Origin: Rhynchopus euleeides
Lineage: Eukaryota; Euglenozoa; Diplonemea; Diplonemida; Diplonemidae
Direction of reading: 5' to 3'
Assembly: GCA_963210315.1 (NCBI GenBank)
Contig: OY723294.1
Coordinates: 558,001-622,000 of the forward strand
DNA length: 64,000 bases
Part shown: one piece after another, positions 54,180 through 64,000 of the stretch
Numbering within the stretch: the stretch's first letter is position 1
Layout: every line of letters begins with the position of its first letter
Translations under genes and position numbers: made by a program
The notes under the pieces: model-generated
What the model was told of the DNA's origin: nothing
What the model saw: only the letters and a program-made list of their open reading frames with translations
Database searches by the model: none

Positions 54180-55030
54180 TTCCATTGCACTCTTTGGGCT
54201 CTGTGCGGATCGTAGTGGGGTCACACTGTGGGTCTAGGTGCCAAGCTTCACCCATGAAATGTGGGTCTAGTTCAGGGGCTGGTCATAGGAGACTGTGATG
54301 GGAGGCCGAGAGTCAGCCAGCCCACCCACCCAGCGGGACCCCCTCCTCGGGTGTTCCGAAACCCCGTTCTTTTGAATATTTGGAATCTGTGCGCATCGTA
54401 GTGGGGTCACTTTGTAGGTCTAGGTGACAAGCTTTGTCCATGAAATGTGGCTCTGGTTCAGGGGCTGGTCATGGGTGAAGGTGACTGGGAGTAACACACC
54501 ATGCCACCCCACCCAGCCACCCACCCAGCGGGACCCCCTCCTCAGGTGTTCCAAAACCCCGTTCTTTTGAACGTTTGAAACTTTTGCGGATCGTAGTGGG
54601 GTCACACTGTGGGTCTAGGTGCCCAGCTTCACCCATGAAAAAGCGGTCTGGTTCAGGGGCTGGTTATGGGTGAAGGGTGACTGGGTGACACACACCATGA
54701 CACCCCACCCCACCCAGCGGGACCCCCTCCTCGGGTATTCCAAAACCCCTTTCTTTTGAACATTCGGAATTTGTGCGGATCACAGTGGGGTCACTTTGAT
54801 GGTGTGTGAGCCAAGTATCACCCATGAAACACGGGTCTGGTTCAGGGACTGGTCGTGGGAGAAGGTGGCTGGGAGGCAGCCAGTCCACTACACCCCACCT
54901 ACCCACCCAGCGGGACCCCCCCTCGGATTTTCCAAAAACCCGTTCTTTTGAACGTTTGGAATCTGTGCGGATCGCAGTGGGGTCATTTTGGCCATGGGGT
55001 GCCCATTTACACCTATTACTGGGGAACATC
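54180..55030. repeat. ~190 bp satellite-like tandem array, five units
   Basis: Units are marked by GGATCGTAGTGGGGTCAC or close variants at about 54205, 54388, 54588, 54775 and 54965. Each is followed by CACCCATGAAA, GGTTCAGGG.CTGGTC and CCCAGCGGGACCCCC, then CCGTTCTTTTGAA. Spacing is 180-205. Three more units recur at 57305-57735 within the duplicated segment. Coding on either strand is an artefact of repetition. Confidence 0.88.
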
Positions 55031-57177
55031 AATTGGGTGAAAGTACCACCTCCTGACCCCCCCCCCCATCCCGAGTCGGGAGGGGGGTCGGGTAGGGGGG
55101 GTACCCCCCCCATACCCCCCCTCGTGACCCCCCCCCCTGGTAGGGTGCCCGACCAGGGGGTGGGGGTCACCCAAAATTTCGAGGAAATCCTGGTGTCACC
55201 CTGAAAACCTGGGTCGCCAGCCTGACCTCAGCCCGCGGGGAGCCCCCCCCCCCCCCCCCCCCCCGGAGGAAATCCGTGAACTACCAAAAATCCTTACCCC
55301 AGGGCCTGGGGGTGTGGCAGGAAGAAAAAAAGGAAGCTGGCTGGTGTGGTGCGGTTGTGACCCCCAGCAGGGTACAGCTGCGGGAGGGACGCGCAGTAGG
55401 CACAGCCACACAACCACGAAGGTGCGTCTGAGTGTGGATAGGTGTGTACGTCTGAAGCCTTAGCGTGCCCCTGTTGGGCACTCCCGACACCGCCGCGGCA
55501 CGACACGGCACGCGGCACCACACATCCGATACAGAGAAACGGGATGCCTGCTGAACGCGGATGTATGCGCGTCCGCCCAGTGTGCATGTTGGAGCACAGC
55601 GGGGACAGCCGGACTTCGATTCATTGGCATATTCATCTGCATCTGCATCGCCTCAGAACAGCGCTAAGCAAAAGCGGGATCGGAAGAAGAATGGCAAAAA
55701 AAATTGTCAGAAGGGGAGGCACCGAGCCTGGGACCACCCCCTTCCACACTGCCCGCAGCAGCAGCACACAGCCCCGCAAAGCGGGGCAGTGGAAAAAGAA
55801 AAAACCCATCTGCAAGTGAAAGCAAGAGTGAAATGTAAAATCGGTTCAAGTCGCACAAGCGAAACATTCACTATTGCTAGATCAGATCGCACCGCATTTG
55901 ATTTAATGGTGCTTGATTTGATGGCAGTGTGTTGGTGGCGGCACCAAAACCCATGTCTCGGGGTGATGAAAATATGTCGAGCAACTGTGGCTGTGATGTG
56001 GCCTGATCACGCGCTGCTCTCACGAGTGTGCGTTAAAGAAAGGGGAACGCAAATTGGAAAAAAAGGGGCGATGCGAGCTGGAAGGGCACACCCGCCCGCC
56101 CCCAGGCTTAGAAGGCGCCGTGGGGTGGTGCGCGGGGGTGAAGAAAGGCAGGCATAGCCTCGCATCTTTGATTTCAGAAAATTCAGTTCAGTGAAATGAG
56201 GTGAATAAAACAGGATCAGCGTTTGAAGCGTGGCAGGCATGCAAGGGCGGCCATCCGAGACGGAGGCGACAAGCGCACTGCTCTTCTGCAACCCGCCCTA
56301 TCGAAGGGGCGTGGTGGGTGGGGCAGGGGGAGCACGGTGATGAAATCAGTTCCAGTCACCGCCGCCGCACGCGCAGCACGCGCTTGCTGCAGGCATCCCG
56401 CTGTGGCTCTTCCGCACTGCGCCGTAGGCATCACACCACGACATGCGGGCATTTTTTTTTGTGCGGCCTGTGTGGTTGTCTTCGTCGTTTGTCTTCTTCG
56501 ACCGGACATCCCCTTCTTCTGGAGACACCGATCTACACCATGAACCTCGAGCTGATGCTGGAGCTTTCGGGAGCCTCTGCGAGTGGGTGGCCACGTTTTC
56601 TTTGGTGGACGCACCCAAAAGAAAATAAAGAAATAGAAAAAACCCGAAAAGAGGTCGAGGCACCCGCTCCACTCCAGCACCATGGGGCTGAGGTTCACGG
56701 ATCACACAGGTGAGGATCAGTCCTCTGTGAGGCGCTTATCCTGAAGACGTACCAGTTCCCCGGTCGGTCTCCAGAAACTCGGGCCGCGTCTGGCGCTGTA
56801 TCGCCTCGGCGGGGCTGTCGTCCCTTACAGTCTTTTCTGTACGAGGTTTTCCACAGGCTGCACACCTGCCCCGCGGCTGTGTGGCAGTCTTCGCGGAGTG
56901 CAATGCGAAGGTCTGGCCTGACGTGGTGTGACTATTTAGACTCCAGGTGTCTCCACCCATCCTGGTCTGGGGAGCCTCGGTACCCAAGCAGTTTTCGGTC
57001 ATGCCCTGGACCACGGCCGTGCTAGACTCCTGGTGCAGGCACCCGTCATGGTCCGGGGACGGCCCCCCCAGGCAGTTTAACGTCTTACCCAGGACTTTGG
57101 CAACCGTGGCAGGAAGGGCATAGCTGCTGCACCCGTCACCGTCGGTGTCCCGCCACTCGCTCCCGACATCCACCTTG
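54546..57177. repeat. Segmental tandem duplication, copy 1 (carries a retroposed insert)
   Basis: 54546-56452 plus 57122-57177 match 57265-59230 almost base for base at an offset near 2,720. Differences are mainly homopolymer length: C22 at 55243-55264 versus C29 at 57958-57986. It contains satellite units, unique spacer, and the last ~160 bases of the membrane-protein gene without the rest, so it is a 3' gene fragment. Confidence 0.92.
56453..57115 (-). mobile_element. 663 bp retroposed insert with poly(A) and 6-bp target duplication
   Basis: Absent from copy 2. On the minus strand it ends in A8 directly before ATGCCC. GGGCAT occurs on both sides (56447-56452 and 57116-57121). A poly(A) tail plus a short duplication means target-primed reverse transcription. 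Its 5' part reads as an open frame on the minus strand (ending ETDRGTGTSSG near 56736) of unknown family, with CGRCAACGK-like sequence, so it may be a processed transcript or a short element. It lies within the copied gene fragment. Confidence 0.8.
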
Positions 57178-57264
57178 AAAGAGAAAGTGACTGAGGTAGC
57201 CACACGGCCGAGAGGGGGGCCGAGAGTCAGCCAGCCCACCCACCCAGCGGGACCCCCTCCACGA

Positions 57265-57957
57265 GTGTTCCAAAACCCCGTTCTTTTGAACGTTTGAAAC
57301 TTTTGCGGATCGTAGTGGGGTCACACTGTGGGTCTAGGTGCCCAGCTTCACCCATGAAAAAGCGGTCTGGTTCAGGGGCTGGTTATGGGTGAAGGGTGAC
57401 TGGGTGACACACACCATGACACCCCACCCCACCCAGCGGGACCCCCTCCTCGGGTATTCCAAAACCCCTTTCTTTTGAACGTTTGGAATTTGTGCGGATC
57501 ACAGTGGGGTCACTTTGATGGTGTGTGAGCCAAGTATCACCCATGAAACACGGGTCTGGTTCAGGGACTGGTCGTGGGAGAAGGTGGCTGGGAGGCAGCC
57601 AGTCCACTACACCCCACCTACCCACCCAGCGGGACCCCCCCTCGGATTTTCCAAAAACCCGTTCTTTTGAACGTTTGGAATCTGTGCGGATCGCAGTGGG
57701 GTCATTTTGGCCATGGGGTGCCCATTTACACCTATTACTGGGGAACATCAATTGGGTGAAAGTACCACCTCCTGACCCCCCCCCATCCCGAGTCGGGAGG
57801 GGGGTCGGGTAGGGGGGGTACCCCCCCCATACCCCCCCTCGTGACCCCCCCCTGGTAGGGTGCCCGACCAGGGGGTGGGGGTCACCCAAAATTTCGAGGA
57901 AATCCTGGTGTCACCCTGAAAACCTGGGTCGCCAGCCTGACCTCAGCCCGCGGGGAG

Positions 57958-57988
<31 letters not shown>

Positions 57989-59230
57989 AGGAAATCCGTG
58001 AACTACCAAAAATCCTTACCCCAGGGCCTGGGGGTGTGGCAGGAAGAAAAAAAGGAAGCTGGCTGGTGTGGTGCGGTTGTGACCCCCAGCAGGGTACAGC
58101 TGCGGGAGGGACGCGCAGTAGGCACAGCCACACAACCACGAAGGTGCGTCTGAGTGTGGATAGGTGTGTACGTCTGAAGCCTTAGCGTGCCCCTGTTGGG
58201 CACTCCCGACACCGCCGCGGCACGACACGGCACGCGGCACCACACATCCGATACAGAGAAACGGGATGCCTGCTGAACGCGGATGTATGCGCGTCCGCCC
58301 AGTGTGCATGTTGGAGCACAGCGGGGACAGCCGGACTTCGATTCATTGGCATATTCATCTGCATCTGCATCGCCTCAGAACAGCGCTAAGCAAAAGCGGG
58401 ATCGGAAGAAGAATGGCAAAAAAAATTGTCAGAAGGGGAGGCACCGAGCCTGGGACCACCCCCTTCCACACTGCCCGCAGCAGCAGCACACAGCCCCGCA
58501 AAGCGGGGCAGTGGAAAAAGAAAAAACCCATCTGCAAGTGAAAGCAAGAGTGAAATGTAAAATCGGTTCAAGTCGCACAAGCGAAACATTCACTATTGCT
58601 AGATCAGATCGCACCGCATTTGATTTAATGGTGCTTGATTTGATGGCAGTGTGTTGGTGGCGGCACCAAAACCCATGTCTCGGGGTGATGAAAATATGTC
58701 GAGCAACTGTGGCTGTGATGTGGCCTGATCACGCGCTGCTCTCACGAGTGTGCGTTAAAGAAAGGGGAACGCAAATTGGAAAAAAAGGGGCGATGCGAGC
58801 TGGAAGGGCACACCCGCCCGCCCCCAGGCTTAGAAGGCGCCGTGGGGTGGTGCGCGGGGGTGAAGAAAGGCAGGCATAGCCTCGCATCTTTGATTTCAGA
58901 AAATTCAGTTCAGTGAAATGAGGTGAATAAAACAGGATCAGCGTTTGAAGCGTGGCAGGCATGCAAGGGCGGCCATCCGAGACGGAGGCGACAAGCGCAC
59001 TGCTCTTCTGCAACCCGCCCTATCGAAGGGGCGTGGTGGGTGGGGCAGGGGGAGCACGGTGATGAAATCAGTTCCAGTCACCGCCGCCGCACGCGCAGCA
59101 CGCGCTTGCTGCAGGCATCCCGCTGTGGCTCTTCCGCACTGCGCCGTAGGCATCACACCACGACATGCGGGCATAGCTGCTGCACCCGTCACCGTCGGTG
59201 TCCCGCCACTCGCTCCCGACATCCACCTTG
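57265..59230. repeat. Segmental tandem duplication, copy 2
   Basis: Copy adjoining the intact gene. It includes three satellite units, the G/C-rich palindromic zone (57775-57880), the C29 run and the 3' end of the gene that stops at 59068. The junction with copy 1 lies in satellite sequence near 57178-57265. Confidence 0.92.
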
Positions 59231-60939
59231 TCCGTGCATGTGGGGGGGAGGCACTTCGACACCACCTCGGACAGGACCGTGGCGTCGAGCAGCTGTGCGG
59301 TCCCGGCGACGAAGGGGAGGTCGTTCGTGAACGATGCAGACGCATGCACGTCGAGGGTTGCGGTCACGCACTTGTCTTCACCACGCAGCGATGCGACGAC
59401 ATCTGTGCCCGTGTTGAGGGTCCCCATCTCGATGTTGAACCACAGCGGCTTGAAGCTGAAGTCCAGCGCCAGGCGCGGCTTCACGGTGACGTCTGCCGCC
59501 CCTGCGCCTGCAGGAGACCCCTCCGACTCGGTGAAGACATCGTGCCCGAATTCCGACACCAGGGCAAACCCGGTCGAGGGTGTGTAGCGCGGCCCGAACT
59601 CGCCATGCAGCTCAGCGCCAACCACGCGCTTGAAGCCTGCCTCCAGGTCCCACTCCACGGCGGCAGACACCTCCAGCTGCGCAGTCACGCCCACGACAAT
59701 GCCCGGGAAGATGGGGACAGGGATGCGCAGCCCCCCCATGTGCACAGCATTGCGCGGGTACACCTCGTGGAACGAGACGGAGTGCATGACGGGCCCCTGC
59801 ACCCCGGCACCTGCCGTCAGGTCACCCACAAGGATGGCAGACACCTCCTCGAGCACGGCCCCGGTGTAGGGGAAGCTGCCCCACTTCACCATGATGCGGT
59901 ACTTCAGGACGAGGGATGCGCTGAAGCCGGCCGACACAGGGTGCTTCTCGAAGTTCAGTTCCTTCTCCAGCAGCACCGCAGTCCCCTTGATGTCGGTAGG
60001 CGCCCGCTTGCGGCTGAAGAGGCGGCTGAACAGCCCCAGCGCCTGCGCGTCACGTGCGGTGGCGTCGTCCTCGACAGGCGCCTGCCCCTCACCCTCAAGC
60101 GACGCCACCTCGAACATCTCGGCAACAACCTCCATCCCCACACGCTCCTGCCACGGGTCCAGCACCACCACCCACGCACCCTCAGCCGCTGCGGGCACCA
60201 CAGTGGCGATGCGTCCGAACACGCCGCACTGCTCGGAGCTGATCGTGGCGTACGTCCCGTTCGCGGGCACAGGCCTGGCCGTCCTGCACAGCACCTCCGC
60301 ACCCTGCGACGGGCACACAAACTCTGCGCACACCTCGTCCGCCATCAGCACGTCCCGCCGCACCGCGTAGTAACCAACTGTCGTGCTCGCGGTTGTCAAC
60401 GCGTCGTCGCCATCGAACACCGTCACCGCCACGGTGATGGGTCCTGTGTGCATCGGGTGCACTGTCACGTTGGCCGCCAGCTCCCCGCGGATGGTGGTGA
60501 AGGTCTTCATGATAGGCACAGCCATGGGGGCCACCGCGTCCCCAACCAGGTTCCCTGAGAAGGTCCACTCGAAGCGCGGCGCACGGGGCGGGGTCCCCGA
60601 CACCTGCGCCAGCACTGCGTGCAGCACACCACTGGCCCCCGCAAGCTGCAGGGGGCTGTTCGTGCTCAGCTCATACAGGGGCGGCACCGCTGCCGACCCC
60701 GACCCTGCCGCCGGTGGGGACGCCGCCGGCGTCTGCTCGCCACTCCCCTCCGAGTGCATCAGCATCACCACGGTCACCACCACCGCAGCCAGCCCGAACA
60801 GGACCAGCAGCGCAAAGATCGCCCTACGGTGCCGCTGCTCTGCAGCCGCCTCCCCCTGCGCCTGCGCCTCCGGCTTGCTGCTGACATACTCGGACTCCAT
60901 CAGCTCGATGTCATCCTCGTGGTGCGTGGGTGCCACCAT
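59068..60939 (-). CDS. Single-pass membrane protein with Cys-rich C-terminal motif
   Basis: 623 codons, no intron. Residues 1-38 are acidic/polar and cytosolic-looking. About 40-64 is a transmembrane anchor (AIFALLVLFGLAAVVVTVVM) following RRR-type basic residues, so a type II orientation with the bulk lumenal or extracellular is likely. The large middle part (100-570) has beta-rich composition with paired Cys and no recognised domain. The last ~50 residues are Cys-rich: WRDTDGDGCSSYA, MSWCDAY, SACCACGGGDW. This W-x-D-x-DG-x-x-C...ACC.CGGG pattern resembles small extracellular Cys motifs seen in many protist surface proteins (from memory, not a named family). The 3' end was copied by a recent tandem duplication. 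Confidence 0.8.
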   Translation of the reverse strand: MVAPTHHEDDIELMESEYVSSKPEAQAQGEAAAEQRHRRAIFALLVLFGLAAVVVTVVMLMHSEGSGEQTPAASPPAAGSGSAAVPPLYELSTNSPLQLAGASGVLHAVLAQVSGTPPRAPRFEWTFSGNLVGDAVAPMAVPIMKTFTTIRGELAANVTVHPMHTGPITVAVTVFDGDDALTTASTTVGYYAVRRDVLMADEVCAEFVCPSQGAEVLCRTARPVPANGTYATISSEQCGVFGRIATVVPAAAEGAWVVVLDPWQERVGMEVVAEMFEVASLEGEGQAPVEDDATARDAQALGLFSRLFSRKRAPTDIKGTAVLLEKELNFEKHPVSAGFSASLVLKYRIMVKWGSFPYTGAVLEEVSAILVGDLTAGAGVQGPVMHSVSFHEVYPRNAVHMGGLRIPVPIFPGIVVGVTAQLEVSAAVEWDLEAGFKRVVGAELHGEFGPRYTPSTGFALVSEFGHDVFTESEGSPAGAGAADVTVKPRLALDFSFKPLWFNIEMGTLNTGTDVVASLRGEDKCVTATLDVHASASFTNDLPFVAGTAQLLDATVLSEVVSKCLPPTCTDKVDVGSEWRDTDGDGCSSYARMSWCDAYGAVRKSHSGMPAASACCACGGGDWN

Positions 60940-61411
60940 TGTGTCTTGTCTTATCTTGTCAGACGGAATAGAAAAAGGTGACGGTATTGTCGCCTACTGG
61001 ATGGGGATGAGGTGTGATCACGGGATGGCGGCACTGGCACCTAACCCACCCCCTCAACACTGCCTGCACAAACAACCCGATGGGAGGAAGGGGGTGAGGG
61101 GCACATCCGTTCATGCCTGCAGACAGATGCAATACCCGCCAGCATCCTCCCGGCAAAGACGCAACCCCACCAATCCCTCCCTCCCCCAAACCAAGGCAAG
61201 CCTTGCAGTGTCCGCACAGCGCATGCAGGGCTGCATGGCTTCTCACTAAACAGCAATACCACGCACTCCAATCCGCTACCCTCCCCCCTCCCCGAAGTTG
61301 GCTTATTCCTAGTTGCCCCATCAGCGAGAAGCGATTCCATTTGCCCCTCCTGTGCAGCAACATTTTGAATTTTTGAATGTCATGAGCTAGAGTTGAACGA
61401 CGTTAGCAGGA
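60940..61411. other. Upstream flank of the membrane-protein gene
   Basis: 5' region of the minus-strand gene. Contains CATGCCTGCAGACAGATGCAAT at 61112-61133, similar to 52025-52046 read in the other orientation (probably an old dispersed repeat). No gene. Confidence 0.45.
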
Positions 61412-61413
61412 TA

Positions 61414-62069
61414 CAGTGCCGCAGAAAAGTTTCGAACGAACAAAAGTTTTAAAATTCTCCGTTCGAAAGTTTTTTCGTCTCAAAACTTTTGTTTTGTTTT
61501 AAAAGTTATCTATCCTGCATCATGGGAGTTTCCTAGAGGTGTGTGGGATGATGTGCCACATGTGCAACACTCCAGCGCTGTGAACAGGCAGTCTTTGGGT
61601 CAGGCGGGTGTCAGCGTCCTTCAACCTCACTCAGGTTACTCCTATCTGTCCCCTATCGCCAGGTTTGCTGCGAGTTGCCAAAAGCGGATGAGTTTGCGGA
61701 TCGCAGGCAGAGAGGCCAGAAGAGGAATGTCCAACCTCAACAGGGTCGTTATCCCCAGTCGAGTGGTTTCCGCAACCGAGCGGTCCATCCCTCCAAACCA
61801 CACGACATGGGGGCCTTTTCGGGTCCACTGGATGCTGCTGACATCGCAAATAGAATGACCTCGACCTGTCCAGTCCTGTCAAGAAGTATTTTTAGTATCT
61901 CTCTTGTCAAGAAATCTTTGTCCGAAAAGACTTCGGAGAAAGATCCTTGACTTTGAAACAAAGTATTGAACAAAAGAATGTTTTAAAATTTTTCGCGAAG
62001 CGCGATTTTCGTCTTAAAACTTAAAATTATCTTAAAATTTATCGTGTTCGAAACTTTTCTGTGGCACTG
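61414..62069. mobile_element. Tc1/mariner-type MITE or deleted copy
   Basis: 656 bp with ends CAGTGCCRCAGAAAAGTTTC and complement, TA on both sides (61412-61413, 62070-62071). A TA duplication with CAGTGCC ends fits Tc1/mariner. On the minus strand VFSDKDFL and PKRPPHVVWFGGM-like segments vaguely recall the FSDEK and HP..MVWGG blocks of mariner transposases, in different frames. The copy is therefore internally deleted and frameshifted. Confidence 0.8.
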
Positions 62070-62071
62070 TA

Positions 62072-62801
62072 TGTAAGGAAGACACCCAATGACGGGTGGT
62101 GGAGGTGGTGTGGGGGCAGGGGGTACGTTGGGCATGTGGATGCTGTGGGCAGGCCCTGCCACCCACAGGGTGGTGGGGGGCGTGATTGCCAGAACGATGT
62201 CCTAAAGTGAAGGTACAGCAAATCTCCCTGCAGCGAGGCACCCGCAGGTGGTGGGGGGTGGTGGGGGTCAGGGAGGGAGCCCTTGAGAGAGGCGGGATAG
62301 CGGCTGCAAAAAAAAAACCAATGCGATTCATGTTATACGGGTGTGCATGTGGCGGGGCAGCCATTTCAAACGTGCCGCCGATATGGTGGGGGTTCAAGAA
62401 ACAATTCAACCCTGGTTTTCACTTTGGAAGAGATATAACCGCGTCAGAAGGGGTAACAGCCAGAACGCATGGAATAGCCCGGAGCAGGTCAGACGTTGAT
62501 CCGCTCTGCCTTGTACCGACAAGTGATATTTGCAACGCCTCGCGCGCTCGACTTGCGCTACTTCAAGTGAAAAATCAAAATAACATGCCTGTGTGCGGGC
62601 TGCGGTGGCACACCCGTTTATCATTTTGTGGGAGTGCAGAACACACCGAGCGAAGCTCTGGTGTCACCCTCCGCGGTAAACACACACCGCACACACACGC
62701 CCGCCCACACCCACCCCTCCCCCCTCCGTCTCTGATTTCGTGGCAACGTGTCGCAGCAGGGCGAGCGCCCGCGCCCTCCCGTTGCAACCTCTTCGCCAGC
62801 C
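62072..62801. other. Downstream flank of the 5-oxoprolinase gene
   Basis: No credible gene; (CA)-rich patch at 62681-62710. It is the 3' side of the minus-strand gene ending at 62802. Confidence 0.5.
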
Positions 62802-64000
62802 TCACTGGGCAGCGCTGCCCCAGCCACCGCCACCAGGCGTCGCGATGACGAGGCGATCGCCCTTCCGAACATTCATCGCGTTTTTCCCGCCGAAGTTCAG
62901 CTTGGCGCCCTCCGTGCGGCGCGACCAGATCTCCTTGATGGATGCATCGCGCTCCACAGGCGCACGCACCACAGTGTTCTTCCCACGCTGCCCGTGGCCA
63001 CCCCCGCCACGCCCATTCGGGGCGATCGCACGCCTCTCAGACAGGATGCCCACCGTCAGATCCTTCAAGAAGATCAGCTCCCGGTGCACACCCTCGCCAC
63101 CGGGGAAGTGCCCCTCACCCCCAGATCCGTCGCGCAGGTGGAACCTGTTGAGCAGCACTGGGTACCGCCTCTCCAGGATCTCCGCATCTGTGATCCGCGT
63201 GTTCGTCATGTGGGTGTGCACGCCGCTCGTCCCCACCCAGCGGGGCCCCGCCCCGGCACCCCCCGCGATCGTCTCATAGTATCCAAAGGAGTCGTCTCCG
63301 AAGGTGAGGTTGTTGGTGTCGCCCTGGGAATCGGCACACGCGTTGAAAGCCTGCAGCACGATGTCCGTCACCCTCTGCGAGGTGAGCACGTTCCCCCCGA
63401 CAACCGCGCAGGACTCATCGGGGGAGAGAACCGTGTTGGGGGGGATCACAACCTTGATTGGATTCATGCACCCCTGGTTCAGGGGAATATCCTCGTTCAC
63501 GAGGCACCGCAGGCAGTAGATGATGGCGGAGGACACCACAGCGGATGGGCAGTTGTGGTTTGCATACACCTGCGGGTCTGTCCCGGTGAAATCGAACACC
63601 GCGGACGGCTCGGAGGCGTCGATGGTCACCTTCAGCTTGATCTGCGTCCCGTCATCCATAAAATCGCTCGCAACCAGCTCCGCACCCTCCGATGCCGCCA
63701 CATCCCTCAGGAGCTGCTCCACCGCACGGGCTGCGTTGTCCTGCACATACCCCATGTAGGCCTGCACCACATCCAGGCCGTATTGCGTAATCAGCTCCGA
63801 CATCAGCTTAATCCCCTTCTGGTTGGCAGCCACCTGCGCCTGGAGGTCAGCCAGGTTGTCAGGCAGGGCGCGTGTCCCGCTCATCGCAGGCTCGCCCGGG
63901 AGGGTCTCCACCTTACCCGGTGCCATGAGGAGGTCGGTGATGCCCTGCTCCTGGAAAACGCCACCGCTGACAAGCTTGAAGCTCTTGATGTGTGCACCCT
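62802..64000 (-). CDS. ATP-dependent 5-oxoprolinase, HyuB (hydantoinase B) C-terminal part, runs off right edge
   Basis: The frame is open from the stop at 62802-62804 to base 64000; the coding continues upstream beyond the window, so the Met at 63926 is internal. The upstream end reads GAHIKSFKLVSGGVFQEQGI, typical for HyuB. Further motifs in order are VFDFTGTDPQVYANHNCPSA, NQGCMNPIKVVIPPNT, VVGGNVLTSQRVTDIVLQAF, GEGHFPGGEGVHREL, and the glycine-rich end ATPGGGGWGSA. No intron. The enzyme opens 5-oxoproline to glutamate with ATP in the gamma-glutamyl cycle. In eukaryotes the HyuA and HyuB parts form one ~1,250-residue cytosolic protein, of which about 400 residues are visible here. Prokaryotic-type HyuB alone is a less likely alternative. 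Confidence 0.93.
   Translation of the reverse strand, partial: GAHIKSFKLVSGGVFQEQGITDLLMAPGKVETLPGEPAMSGTRALPDNLADLQAQVAANQKGIKLMSELITQYGLDVVQAYMGYVQDNAARAVEQLLRDVAASEGAELVASDFMDDGTQIKLKVTIDASEPSAVFDFTGTDPQVYANHNCPSAVVSSAIIYCLRCLVNEDIPLNQGCMNPIKVVIPPNTVLSPDESCAVVGGNVLTSQRVTDIVLQAFNACADSQGDTNNLTFGDDSFGYYETIAGGAGAGPRWVGTSGVHTHMTNTRITDAEILERRYPVLLNRFHLRDGSGGEGHFPGGEGVHRELIFLKDLTVGILSERRAIAPNGRGGGGHGQRGKNTVVRAPVERDASIKEIWSRRTEGAKLNFGGKNAMNVRKGDRLVIATPGGGGWGSAAQ

Noticed and set aside
56736-57239. A minus-strand gene of 167 codons
   Set aside because: Its frame crosses satellite, gene fragment and retroposed insert, so it is a chance fusion rather than a gene.
58945-60558. A 537-codon plus-strand frame
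   Set aside because: Antisense of the membrane-protein gene; composition and lack of motifs mark it as a shadow.

Overview
The window is a GC-rich eukaryotic nuclear segment. Its introns are short (50-321 nt), GT-AG, mostly with GTATG-type donors. It carries long Pro/Gln/Ala/Lys-rich low-complexity tracts and many G/C homopolymer runs. The protein content is an axonemal-type dynein heavy chain, a SAM-PDZ-PSP1 protein, a trefoil-GH15 glucoamylase, a SAM-WW protein and an ATP-dependent 5-oxoprolinase. Together with the base composition and intron style this suggests a free-living protist, most likely an alveolate of the chromerid kind (Vitrella-like). The organism call is inference; the sequence holds no marker that settles it.

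Layout, left to right. 1-10570 is one unbroken minus-strand frame of about 3,523 codons, running off the left edge: a dynein heavy chain with an apparently dead AAA1 site. 10989-13508 is the 3' part of a LINE-like element. 15035-20056 is a tyrosine-recombinase retroelement with split direct repeats and a nested MITE. 20.3-23.8 kb holds a hairpin tandem repeat, a decayed DNA element with CGGCCG subterminal boxes and a near-perfect 0.8 kb foldback element. 24313-28611 is a five-exon gene (SAM, two PH-like regions, PDZ, PSP1). 31528-32994 is a glucoamylase and 35242-37851 a four-exon SAM/WW coiled-coil gene.

38.0-54 kb is a transposon graveyard surrounding one gene. It has two elements with CACGGTGGACTCC termini and TA target duplications, one of which sits inside a ~370 bp tandem repeat that itself lies in a larger TAGGGG-ended element. 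That larger element and a second one at 52.3-53.8 kb are each flanked on both sides by poly-G. A helical-repeat-like gene lies at 48926-51734. 54.2-59.2 kb is a ~190 bp satellite array plus a near-identical ~2 kb tandem duplication that copied the 3' end of the membrane-protein gene at 59068-60939; the first copy then received a 663 bp retroposed insert. A mariner-like MITE (61414-62069) and a 5-oxoprolinase running off the right edge (62802-64000) complete the window.

All seven host genes are on the minus strand; plus-strand coding is confined to mobile elements. The genes share no single pathway. Two of them (24313-28611 and 35242-37851) are multidomain scaffold-like proteins with SAM domains.
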